DNA of 64,000 nt, taken from NCBI RefSeq assembly GCF_016758195.1, contig NZ_QYAC01000004.1, positions 342,283-406,282 of the forward strand, written 5' to 3'. The notes under the pieces were generated by a model that was given only the letters and a program-made list of their open reading frames with translations, was not told the origin of the DNA and did no database searches. The position numbers and the translations under genes were made by a program. The stretch comes from Leucobacter chromiireducens subsp. solipictus (GTDB taxonomy: Bacteria > Actinomycetota > Actinomycetes > Actinomycetales > Microbacteriaceae). Positions 31,993 through 39,781 of the stretch are shown here, in pieces (positions within the stretch are counted from its first letter, which is position 1; each line of letters opens with the position of its first letter).

Positions 31993-32454
31993 TCATTGTG
32001 TCGGCCTAGCGTCGTAGGTCACCCAAGTGGTTCGGGTGGCGAGGGTGTCGTATAGAGCTTGGGCCTGGTGGTTATCCTCCGCTGTCATCCACTGCACCCC
32101 CGCGCGCCCCTCTGCGGCTGCCATGTCGGTGAGGCGTCCGATGAGTGCCCGACCGACACCGCGGCCGCGAGCAGCGGGAACCGTGAAAAGGTCGTCGAGG
32201 AATATGTGACTCGTACCGGTGTAAGGCGAGGAGAATCGGCGGTGGTGGGCGAAGCCGAGGATCTCGGCGCCTTCCACGGCCACGATTGCCTTGCATTCAT
32301 GGGTCGGATCCATGAACCAGCCCCACGCGCGGGAGACGACTTCTTCAGATGCTTCGAGCTTGTAGAACTCGCGGTAGCCACGGAACAGGGCGCGCCACTG
32401 ATTTTCGTCTGCAGGCGTGAGGAAGCGAACGGTGGGTGCGATCTTGGTAGTCAT
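31993..32454 (-). CDS. GNAT family N-acetyltransferase
   Basis: 153 aa. Acetyl-CoA binding motif A VPAARGRGVGRALIGRL with the R/Q-x-x-G-x-G/A signature, preceded by the strand HIFLDDLFTV and followed by WMTAEDNHQAQALYDTLA (motif B-like). Length is typical. The substrate is unknown. It is separated from the benE-like gene by 106 bp (32455-32560) with no clear motif. Confidence 0.8.
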   Translation of the reverse strand: MTTKIAPTVRFLTPADENQWRALFRGYREFYKLEASEEVVSRAWGWFMDPTHECKAIVAVEGAEILGFAHHRRFSSPYTGTSHIFLDDLFTVPAARGRGVGRALIGRLTDMAAAEGRAGVQWMTAEDNHQAQALYDTLATRTTWVTYDARPTQ

Positions 32455-32560
32455 TGAGGTGTCCTTAAATCTTAAGAATTGGAGAGCCGGTGTTGCTGCA
32501 TCCCACGGAAGGTCCCCGTGGTGTGCGACGGCTCTTCGAAGTGGCAGGGTGGACGCTTGC

Positions 32561-33784
32561 CTATGAGGTCACGACGGGCTCCTCTCTCGCGGATCTGCTG
32601 GACATTTTCCGGCGTGGGGCGAGTGAAAGGTATACGGCGGTGCCCGCGAGCAGGCCCCAGAACGCCGCGCCCACGCTGAGGATGACGACGCCCGACATGG
32701 TGACTGCGAGAGTGGTGACCGCGGCGAGGCCAGTGCGAGGGTCACCACTCATTGCGCCGGTGAGCGCCGTGAGTGATGACCCCAGCAGCGCGACAGCGGC
32801 AACGACAGCGACTGTTTCGCTAGGGATCGCTTGGAACCCAGCAACCAGGATGCCGCCGAACGAGCCGACCAACAGATAGGTGAGGCCGCCTGAGACGCCA
32901 GCGATGTATCGTTTGGTGCGGTCGGGATGAGACTCCGGGCCGAGCGCGATTGCGGCAGTAATCGCCCCAAGGTTGATGCCGTGGGCACCCAATGGCGCCA
33001 ACACTGCCGACACTGCCGACACTGTGCCCACGATCAGGCGGTCATGTGGTTGATAACCCTGTGCATGAAGCAGTGCGAGACCGGGTGCATTTTGTGACGC
33101 CATCGTGACAGTGAACAGCGGTAGCGCGATACTCACCAGCGCGGCAGGGGTAAAGACCGGCATCGTGAACACCGGCACACCCAGGGTGATCGAGGGCGTG
33201 ATTTCGTGAAACGATCCGGTTGCCCAGGTCGTTGTGAGACCCGCGATAAGCGCGCCCAGAACTGCGAAGCGGTCAAAAAAACGTTTACCGAGGAAGAACG
33301 TGACCACGATGCTGGCCGCGATCAGTGGAGCGCTCGCGAACGCGCCAACTGCGGTCATCACAAAAGGAAGCAAAATGCCAGCAAGCAACGCCTGCAACAC
33401 CGGGCCGGGCACCTTGGAAAGCAGTAGCCCAAACCAGCCCGTGAACCCCACAATTGCTGCAGCAACCGACGCCACGAGGAACGCGCCCACGGCCTCGGCG
33501 AATGAGAAACCCCCCAGGGAAGCGATGAGCAGCGCAGCTCCAGGCGTCGACCATGCGACAACGACCGGGATACGGGTGAAGAGGCTCAGCACGATGCTGC
33601 ACAGGCCGTTGCCGATCGACAGCGCCCACACCCAGGAAGCAGTCTGTGCTTCGTCAAGGCCCGCTGCTCGGGTCGCCTCGAGCACGATTAGGAACGGTCC
33701 AGCAAAGTTGATGAGCGCCGAGAGGAACCCGGCGACCACAGCAGAAACGGACACGTCCTGCAGAACACCAGTTACCCGGCTCAT
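32561..33784 (-). CDS. benE: BenE-family benzoate/aromatic-acid transporter
   Basis: 407 aa inner-membrane protein with about 12 hydrophobic segments. Recognised by the N-terminus (GFLSALINFAGPFLIVLEA), the LALSIGNGLCSIVLSL region, TPGAALLIASL, and ASQNAPGLALLHAQGY with ALGPESHPDR, which are typical of BenE/YdcO. The usual role is H+ symport of benzoate or a similar acid. It is divergent from a MocR-type regulator, 81 bp apart, which probably controls it. Gene-symbol transfer is by family only; no benzoate catabolic genes are nearby. Confidence 0.75.
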   Translation of the reverse strand: MSRVTGVLQDVSVSAVVAGFLSALINFAGPFLIVLEATRAAGLDEAQTASWVWALSIGNGLCSIVLSLFTRIPVVVAWSTPGAALLIASLGGFSFAEAVGAFLVASVAAAIVGFTGWFGLLLSKVPGPVLQALLAGILLPFVMTAVGAFASAPLIAASIVVTFFLGKRFFDRFAVLGALIAGLTTTWATGSFHEITPSITLGVPVFTMPVFTPAALVSIALPLFTVTMASQNAPGLALLHAQGYQPHDRLIVGTVSAVSAVLAPLGAHGINLGAITAAIALGPESHPDRTKRYIAGVSGGLTYLLVGSFGGILVAGFQAIPSETVAVVAAVALLGSSLTALTGAMSGDPRTGLAAVTTLAVTMSGVVILSVGAAFWGLLAGTAVYLSLAPRRKMSSRSAREEPVVTS

Positions 33785-33865
33785 GCCCGCGCCGCTTCAA
33801 CGACTAGATCCAGACAGGACCGTAACGGGCTTGCAAAAAAGAGAGTAACGTTATCTACTAGCTTC

Positions 33866-35245
33866 ATGTCCAATGATAACAGAGCGTCGGAGATTGCTGC
33901 TCGGCTGCATCACCAGGTCGCAGCAGCACCGGCTGGAGAGAAACTGCCCGGAGTTCGGGAGCTGTCCAAGGAGTTTCAGGCAAGCGCTGCCACCGTTTCC
34001 GCTGCGCTCTCGGAGCTCAGCGCCCTGGGCTTGGTGCGCGCCGAACCAGGCAGAGGCACCTTCGTTGCCAAGCGCGGGCGACTCGCCGAACCGGACTATG
34101 CTTGGCAGACGCAGACCCTCGGCCCCGCCCGTGTGGATTCAGATCGTGCGTCACGCCTCGGCGGTTACGGAACCCCCGAGCACATCCCCCTCTCATGGGG
34201 GTACCTCGCCCCTGAACTTCTACCGAACGAAGAGCTGCACCGGATTGGCTCACGCGCTGCCAAGGGCAACCGGGCCTGGATGATGACCCCGCCCGCAGGA
34301 TCACCAGAACTTCGTCGTGTAATTGCCGCCGAGTATCGAGCTGATCCTGGTGACGTACTCATCGTCTCTGGTGGACAGCAGGGTCTCGTGTTCACGATGC
34401 GTACCCTCGCCGAACCGCGTTCTACCGTGATCACTGAGAGCCCCAGCTACCCCGGTGCAATCCTCGCTGCCCAAAGCGCTGGCCTCACCATCGCGTCCGT
34501 GCCTGCCGACAAAGACGGAATCATCGTTGAGCGTCTCGCCGACGAACTCGAACGAACCCACGCCCGCGTGATTTACCTGCAACCCAGTTACGCAAACCCG
34601 ACCGGCGCTGTCCTCAGCCCAGAACGCCGCACCCAGGTACTCGAACTCGCAGCCAAACATGGTGCATTTATTATTGAGGACGACTGGGCCAGGAACCTCG
34701 GCATCGACGGTCGAACCCCACCACCACTTATCCTCGAAGACCCTAATGGCCACGTCGTCACCGTCACCACGCTCTCGAAGCCTGCCTCGCCAGGTCTCAG
34801 GCTCGGCGCGGTGATCGCACGCGGGCCCGCCGGTGACCGGCTCCAGGCCTCCCGCACCGCCGATGACCTCTGCGTTGCTCCGATGGTGCAAGAGATTGCC
34901 CTGAGCCTGTTGACCTCGAACATCTGGCCACGGCATCTGAAGCGCCTGCGTGCTGAACTCGCTGAGCGTCGCGATATCCTCGTCGCTATGATCCGCCAGG
35001 CCTTGCCGAATGTTCGTATTCAGGACGTACCGAGCGGGGGCATTCACCTTTGGGCACAGTTACCTCACGGAGCCGATACCAGGCAGATCAGCGCCGATGC
35101 CTACGCCGTCGGGGTACTCGTAGGTGACGGACGACACTTCTTCGTCAACGAGCCTCCCGCACCCTTTCTTCGTTTCTCCTACGGCGCAGCCACCCCCGCC
35201 CAGATCTCCCAAGGCATTAGACAACTTGCCCGCATAATCTCCTAG
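33866..35245 (+). CDS. MocR-type (GntR/aminotransferase) regulator
   Basis: 459 aa. N-terminal GntR winged helix (KLPGVRELSKEFQASAATVSAALSELSALGLVRAEPGRGTFVAKRG) and a C-terminal fold-type I aminotransferase domain: AYP-loop-like ESPSYPGAILAA, YLQPSYANPTGAVLSPERR, EDDWARNLG and the PLP lysine in TLSKPASPGLRLG. Such proteins sense PLP or an amino acid and regulate adjacent transporter or synthesis genes. The divergent BenE-type gene is the likely target. GTTATC (33850-33855) and GATAAC (33875-33880) flank the start codon and may be an operator. Confidence 0.8.
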   Translation: MSNDNRASEIAARLHHQVAAAPAGEKLPGVRELSKEFQASAATVSAALSELSALGLVRAEPGRGTFVAKRGRLAEPDYAWQTQTLGPARVDSDRASRLGGYGTPEHIPLSWGYLAPELLPNEELHRIGSRAAKGNRAWMMTPPAGSPELRRVIAAEYRADPGDVLIVSGGQQGLVFTMRTLAEPRSTVITESPSYPGAILAAQSAGLTIASVPADKDGIIVERLADELERTHARVIYLQPSYANPTGAVLSPERRTQVLELAAKHGAFIIEDDWARNLGIDGRTPPPLILEDPNGHVVTVTTLSKPASPGLRLGAVIARGPAGDRLQASRTADDLCVAPMVQEIALSLLTSNIWPRHLKRLRAELAERRDILVAMIRQALPNVRIQDVPSGGIHLWAQLPHGADTRQISADAYAVGVLVGDGRHFFVNEPPAPFLRFSYGAATPAQISQGIRQLARIIS

Positions 35246-35312
35246 CGAGACTCTAGGCGCGTATCCACTCGGGGAGCACGGCTAATGCGCGACGGGCCGC
35301 CTTTCTAGAGAG

Positions 35313-35392
35313 TTAGAGCCCGAAGCTCGTACTCTAATGAGAACCAAACGTTCAGCAATGGCTGAAAGCTGGGCTTGTGCCATTGCTGAACG
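35313..35392. terminator. Two hairpins after mocR, near the right end of the element
   Basis: TTAGAG (35313-35318) pairs with CTCTAA (35332-35337). A perfect 14-bp stem follows: CGTTCAGCAATGGC (35349-35362) with 35379-35392. They may end transcription of mocR or insulate the element end. There is no T-run, so this is tentative. Confidence 0.4.
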
Positions 35393-35414
35393 GCCTCGAA
35401 GTAGCGTGATGTCT

Positions 35415-35424
35415 ACCGCGCATT
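35415..35424 (+). promoter_or_regulatory. RCCGCGCATT element, copy 9
   Basis: Exact ACCGCGCATT, ending 8 nt before ATG 35433; the last copy before the element ends. Confidence 0.6.
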
Positions 35425-35432
35425 CGTCACCT

Positions 35433-35648
35433 ATGAAGACATTGACGCCCTTTACAGAAATCCCATCCGTTGACGAGTTCATTGATCAGGTGTTCCCGGA
35501 CTCCCCCGTACATACGCTTCCGCTCGACCCTGAGACCTTCATCCTCGACCCTGTTGAGCGGTGGGCTGTGCAGCAGGCTTCCGCAGCTCCGCCGCTCCCC
35601 GCGACTGCAGAACGCACGATTGTCGGGCTCATGCGTCAGCACCTCTAA
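35433..35648 (+). CDS. Hypothetical small protein, last gene of the element
   Basis: 71 aa from ATG 35433 (MKTLTPFTEIPSVDEFIDQ). The frame is open back to 35337 but the element motif 8 nt before this ATG supports the shorter form. Pro-rich and acidic, no recognised family. It is antisense to the read-through tail of the truncated comEC frame. Its closeness to the attachment junction suggests a role in excision or end-control, but no evidence is available. Confidence 0.5.
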   Translation: MKTLTPFTEIPSVDEFIDQVFPDSPVHTLPLDPETFILDPVERWAVQQASAAPPLPATAERTIVGLMRQHL

Positions 35649-35709
35649 CGCTGCCCTGCTAACCTCACTTTTGGCCGATGCAGGGTAATTCCCCGACTCA
35701 TCTGTTTGG

Positions 35710-35730
35710 CGGTTAGTCTCCCCGGAGACG
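35710..35730. other. Right attachment junction (element/comEC)
   Basis: comEC homology ends at the codons for AVSG (about 35720). A palindrome GTCTCC-cc-GGAGAC lies at 35716-35729, across the junction. The exact crossover cannot be set without the empty site or the left junction. Confidence 0.6.
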
Positions 35731-36575
35731 GCGACCAGGTGTGTGAGGGAGGCGTCCCGCATCTGCTGATCGGTGTCGGGCGACACGAGTGTGGTGTCCC
35801 CGACGGCCAGTCCCGGCACGAGCTCCGCTCCCGGCGTCGCGACTGCCGCGGCCCGGAGCCCTTCGCGCAGCCGCGCAGCACCGGCGGCGGCGCGGCTCCC
35901 GCCGCGCACCGCCTGCACTTCGTGCACCCGGATTCCCCACGCCGCGCTCCCGCCAGGATCCAGTGCGGCGACCTCGCCGATCAGCGTGACGCTGCTCCCC
36001 GGACCCCACCCCGATCCCCCACACCGCGAACTCGGGGGCGCTCGGGTGCGGTCACGGGGCTTCGGCCCCGAGGCCCCCGATCCTGCGGTGTCTTCGGGAG
36101 CGCCGCACCAGACCACAACCGGGGCCGGCCCGCTCGGCTGTTCTGTGCGTGCGCTCATCCAGGGCTGCCCGTTCCGATCGATACCGGGGTAGCTGGTCAC
36201 GGTGACGGTGAGGGAGATCGGAGTCCCGTGGTCCGCGGCCACCCGGAGTCCCGGGGCGGAGCGTGCGCGGTCGACGCTCTCCATGCGCACTCCGAGTGCG
36301 ATGACCAGGCCGGCGAGGAGCAGCACCGGCCCGAGCAGACTGTGATCCGTCAAACCTGCCCGTTCGGACGAGGCTCCTCCACCCGAGGTGCCCGGCCGCA
36401 GTGCCCCAGCCCGCCGGCGGCGCACCGCAGCGATGCCCAACGCCGAGGCCCCCACGAGCACCCCGCCGCAGGCCACCAGGACGCCACTCCCGGGTACGTT
36501 GACCGCGCCCGCGACGAGGGCCCAGCTCACGAGCGCCGGAGCGAGGAGCCGCCAGGTTCCCGGCGGCCGGGTCAC
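35717..36575 (-). pseudogene. comEC: comEC, N-terminal fragment interrupted by the element
   Basis: About 286 codons of the DNA-uptake channel protein ComEC/Rec2. The GTG start at 36575 overlaps the comEA stop as GTGA. It shows N-terminal membrane helices, the OB-like domain, and the conserved approach to the competence domain: GLAVGDTTLVSPDTDQQMRDASLTHLVAVSG. Complete ComEC continues with SGAN and many transmembrane helices, then a beta-lactamase-like domain. Here the sequence switches after AVSG to unrelated residues and stops at 35427, leaving about one third of a usual 750-800-aa protein. DNA uptake should be disrupted unless the element excises. Confidence 0.85.
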
Positions 36576-37582
36576 GGGCTCACCCGGTCTCGGAACCCGT
36601 CGAGCGTCTTCACACCGATGCCAGGCACGTCCGTCAGGGCGTCGACCGAGGAAAACGGTCCGTGCTCGCCGCGCCATTCGATGATGCGCTCCGCGAGCGC
36701 AGGGCCGACACGCGGCAGCGTCTCCAGCTCTGCGGCGGTCGCGGTGCTGAGGCTGAGGGCTCCGGGGGCTGGCGTACCCACCCCCGCCGGAGCGGGGCCG
36801 GCACCCGCGGCGTCCGGACCGGGGCCAACCGCACCCGACTCGGTGCTGTCGGGGACGAGGATCTGTTCGCCGTCCACCGCGAGCCGCGCGAGATTGACGC
36901 CGCCCAGCGCCGCATCGTCGGCGGCCCCTCCGGCCCGTTCCACCGCGTCGACGACGCGCGATCCGGCGGGGAGCTCGACGATGCCCGGGGCGCGCACCGC
37001 ACCGGCCACATGCACGATGACGGTGTCACCCTCGGCCGGCACCGCCGCCGCACTGTTCTCCTCGACGCCCCCGGAATCCGCGCTCGTCTGCTCGCCGCTG
37101 CCCGCACTGGGCAGCACGTTCGCGGCGGCCTCAGGCAGCTGAGCGCCACCCGCTCGCAGCATCGCCACCACGATCGCCACCAGCACGGCGATCACACACA
37201 GCACCACGCCCACGGCAATCGGTGCCCCCACCGCGCGACGGAGGCGTCCGGCCTGACCGGGGTGGGCGTCCCGTGCGAGCGCCGTACGGCCCGACCGCAG
37301 GCTCCCGGCCCGGCCGTCCCCGGCCCGCGCCCCGGGCTGATCGACGGTGCGCCACACGCCGGGGGCCGCGCGCTTGTCCGCGTCTGCCATATCCGCAGCG
37401 TCTGCCGTCGCGGCCGCGTGGCTTGCGCGCTCCCGCAGGAGGCGCGCGTGCTCCCCGGCATGTTCCAGCACCCGTTCCGCGCTCAGCGGCGCGGGGCCTG
37501 GGGCACCCGTTCCCGAGTCCGAGCCGGGCGTCGGCGCACCTCGAGGAGCGTGGACAGCGTGTGGTGTGGGAAGCGGAGACAT
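36572..37582 (-). CDS. comEA: ComEA DNA-binding competence protein
   Basis: 336 aa from ATG 37582 (GTG 37588 is also possible). Order: a long low-complexity cytoplasmic part, one transmembrane helix (VGVVLCVIAVLVAIVVAML), an SLBB domain (VIVHVAGAVRAPGIVELPAGSRVVDAVERAGG), a Pro/Ala linker and a helix-hairpin-helix pair (LSTATAAELETLPRVGPALAERIIEWRGEHGPF...LTDVPGIGVKTLDGFRDRV). It binds incoming double-stranded DNA at the surface and hands it to ComEC. It overlaps comEC by GTGA. It looks intact, although its partner is interrupted. Confidence 0.9.
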   Translation of the reverse strand: MSPLPTPHAVHAPRGAPTPGSDSGTGAPGPAPLSAERVLEHAGEHARLLRERASHAAATADAADMADADKRAAPGVWRTVDQPGARAGDGRAGSLRSGRTALARDAHPGQAGRLRRAVGAPIAVGVVLCVIAVLVAIVVAMLRAGGAQLPEAAANVLPSAGSGEQTSADSGGVEENSAAAVPAEGDTVIVHVAGAVRAPGIVELPAGSRVVDAVERAGGAADDAALGGVNLARLAVDGEQILVPDSTESGAVGPGPDAAGAGPAPAGVGTPAPGALSLSTATAAELETLPRVGPALAERIIEWRGEHGPFSSVDALTDVPGIGVKTLDGFRDRVSP

Positions 37583-37662
37583 GCCCACACGCTACGCGCG
37601 GGCACCAGGCGCACCGAACGATCCAGCAGGCCTGTGGACAGACTGCGGACCGGGGCCGCCGC

Positions 37663-38511
37663 TTACGTCCTGTGCACTATTCCGCGCACATACTCCCACG
37701 CGGGCCCCTCGTGCCGGGCCGACAGCCGCGCGAACGCCTCCGCGCTCTCCCGGCCCGGCCAGTCCGCGGGGAGCAGGGCCGCCGGCAATCCCGGATCGGT
37801 GTACGGGATCGGCCGCCACCGGTCCACCAGGTGCACGTAACACGCGAACGACGCCGCCGGATCCGCACCCTGCGGGTCTGGCGCAGCCCCGGGCTCCCCC
37901 ACGTGTCTCAGGAACGCCCGGTGCGCTTCCGCGAGGGCGTCGAGATCCCACCATCGCGCCACGGCGTCCACGAGGGAACCGTCGACGTCGGGTTCCGCGA
38001 CCCGGAACAGCGTCGCGTCGCCGCGGGCCCCCAGATCGTCAAGGATCTGCGCGGCCTCGCCGGCAAGATAGCCGGGACAGATCCACAGACCCGGGGCGAC
38101 GATGCCGGCACCAATCCACTGCAGGCGACGCCGCAACCGGCCGCGCACATCGCGTCTCGCCTCCGCGATCGAATAGGACACGAGGCACCAGGGATCGTCC
38201 TCCGTCATGCTCGGGCGCGAGAAAATGCGCCGATCGCCGCGCTCCAGCATCGGGATCGCGGCCGGATTCACGAGGTACCCGGCCGCGTCGCGGCGCTCGG
38301 CGACCAGGAGCCCTTTCTGTCGCAGCCGGGCGATGCCGGTGCGCGCCTGCGGTGCGTCGACGCCGAGCGCCCCGAGCAACCGGACCAGATCGGCCGCCGA
38401 AATCCAGCCGCCCAGGCGTCGCAGGGTGAGCCCGACGACGGTGCGCAGGAGCGAGGCGACGCTGCCCGGGCGGGCATCGATGTCGTCGAGAATCGGGAGT
38501 GCGGCGGACAC
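37663..38511 (-). CDS. PaaX-family transcriptional regulator
   Basis: 282 aa. N-terminal winged helix (RRLGGWISAADLVRLLGALGVDAPQARTGIARLRQKGLLVAER), then the PaaX core with WCLVSYSIAEARRDVRGRLRRRLQWIGAG and a C-terminal part ending in RGIVHRT. PaaX regulators respond to aryl-CoA or related ligands. It follows kynU by 7 nt and therefore probably belongs to the kyn operon and controls it, perhaps sensing anthranilate or a CoA derivative (inference). Confidence 0.75.
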   Translation of the reverse strand: MSAALPILDDIDARPGSVASLLRTVVGLTLRRLGGWISAADLVRLLGALGVDAPQARTGIARLRQKGLLVAERRDAAGYLVNPAAIPMLERGDRRIFSRPSMTEDDPWCLVSYSIAEARRDVRGRLRRRLQWIGAGIVAPGLWICPGYLAGEAAQILDDLGARGDATLFRVAEPDVDGSLVDAVARWWDLDALAEAHRAFLRHVGEPGAAPDPQGADPAASFACYVHLVDRWRPIPYTDPGLPAALLPADWPGRESAEAFARLSARHEGPAWEYVRGIVHRT

Positions 38512-38518
38512 GGGTGCC

Positions 38519-39781
38519 TCAGCTCAGGGCGTCACGGATCGCGAGCACGCCGCGCACCGTCTCGACGTGGGTCGTGCTGAGCGGGGAGAGCCCGATCCGG
38601 ATCCCGTCGGGGTGCCGGAAATCGGGAATCACCCCGAGCTGCCACAGCTCCTGGACCACGGCCTGGAAGCGCGGGTGTCCGACGGTGACGTGCCCGCCGC
38701 GCTGCTCGGGTGCCCGTGGCGTGAGCAGGCTCACCCCGAGCGGCGCGAGCAGGGCGTCGACCGCGTCGAGCGCGAGCCCGGTCAACGACAGCGACTTCGC
38801 GCGAATCGCCGGCATGCCCGCCTCCGCGATCAGATCGAGCATGCCCTGCATCGGGACCATGCCCAGCACGGGCGGGGTGCCGCTCAGGAAGCGGCGCATC
38901 CCGGCGGCCGGCGCATAGGCGTCGCGCATCCCGAACACGTCGCTGGCCCCCATCCAGCCCCACACGGGCTGCTCGGCGCGCTCCTGCAGCGCCGTCGCGA
39001 CGTAGCCGAACGCCGGCGCGCCGGGTCCACCGTTCAGGTACTTGTAGGTGCAGCCGACGGCAAAGTCCACGCCGCAGGCGTCGAGTTCGATCGGGATCGC
39101 GCCGACCGAGTGACAGAGGTCCCAGAGCACGAGCACGCCTCGCGCGTGCGCCGCCGCGGTGATCGCACGCATGTCGGCAATCGCGCCGGATCGGTAGTCG
39201 ATGTGGTTCAACACGAGCAGCGCGGTGCGCTCGGACACCGCGTCGGCGACCTCCGCGGCGCTCACCCCGGTGAGCGCGTTACCGGGGAGCTGGCGCAGTT
39301 CGAGGCCGTGGGCCGCGGCGATCCCCTCGGCGACGAAGCGATCGGTCGGGAAGTTGGCGGCCTCGATCAGGATCTCGGTGCGGCCGGGCTGCAGCGCGAC
39401 GGCGGCGCTCATCAGCTTAAAGAGCATCACGGTGGTCGAATCGGCGACCACCGTCTGGCCGGGGGCCGCACCGAGCGTCAACGTCCCGATGCGGTCGCCG
39501 AGCGCGAGCGGCAGCTCCATCCACTGTTCGTCCCAGGACCGGATCAGCCGCGTGCCCCAGTCGTCCCGCACGAAGGCGGAGAGCCGGTCCGCGGTGTCGC
39601 GCAGCGGCCGGCCGAGCGAGTTCCCGTCGAGGTACGCGGAGACGCCGTCCGCGGGGGCGAAGCGGTCCACATATGCGGCGAGCGGGTCGGCGCGGTCGAG
39701 GTCCGCGGCGCGTGCACGCAACTCGGTAGAGGCCTGCTCGGCAGCAGTCAGCTCGGCAGAGGTCGGTTCGGTGGAGGTCAT
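38519..39781 (-). CDS. kynU: Kynureninase
   Basis: 420-aa PLP enzyme that cleaves kynurenine to anthranilate and alanine. Recognised by YLDGNSLGRPLRDTADRL, DSTTVMLFKLMSAAV, LVLNHIDYRSGAIADM, VLWDLCHSVGAIPIEL and the PLP-lysine motif GCTYKYLNGGPGAPAF; the C-terminus has GIRIGLSPL. The length is typical. It overlaps the amidohydrolase stop by ATGA, so TDO, amidohydrolase and kynureninase are coupled. Together they make a tryptophan-to-anthranilate pathway. No kmo is seen, so the anthranilate branch is favoured. Confidence 0.9.
   Translation of the reverse strand: MTSTEPTSAELTAAEQASTELRARAADLDRADPLAAYVDRFAPADGVSAYLDGNSLGRPLRDTADRLSAFVRDDWGTRLIRSWDEQWMELPLALGDRIGTLTLGAAPGQTVVADSTTVMLFKLMSAAVALQPGRTEILIEAANFPTDRFVAEGIAAAHGLELRQLPGNALTGVSAAEVADAVSERTALLVLNHIDYRSGAIADMRAITAAAHARGVLVLWDLCHSVGAIPIELDACGVDFAVGCTYKYLNGGPGAPAFGYVATALQERAEQPVWGWMGASDVFGMRDAYAPAAGMRRFLSGTPPVLGMVPMQGMLDLIAEAGMPAIRAKSLSLTGLALDAVDALLAPLGVSLLTPRAPEQRGGHVTVGHPRFQAVVQELWQLGVIPDFRHPDGIRIGLSPLSTTHVETVRGVLAIRDALS

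Larger units (their letters stand above)
1..35716. mobile_element. Integrated mobile element (right portion) inserted in comEC
   Basis: Everything left of about 35.72 kb appears to be one integrated element whose left end is outside the window. The support is the abrupt loss of comEC homology at its conserved LTHLVAVSG motif, and an accessory gene content of defence genes, a resolvase, secreted hydrolases, small coupled unknown genes and element-specific repeated motifs. The remaining two thirds of comEC are not in the window and are expected beyond the left end. No capsid, tail or terminase genes are visible. DUF2637-like and CHAP-like genes hint at an integrative and conjugative or mobilisable element, but no FtsK/TraB translocase or large integrase is seen in this part. 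Confidence 0.75.

Noticed and set aside
35427..35716. Apparent 3' continuation of comEC to 35427
   Set aside because: The residues after AVSG do not resemble ComEC and overlap the element gene at 35433, so this is read-through into the element.
1..35716. Is the element a prophage?
   Set aside because: No capsid, portal, terminase, tail or lysis cassette is visible, although the left end is missing.
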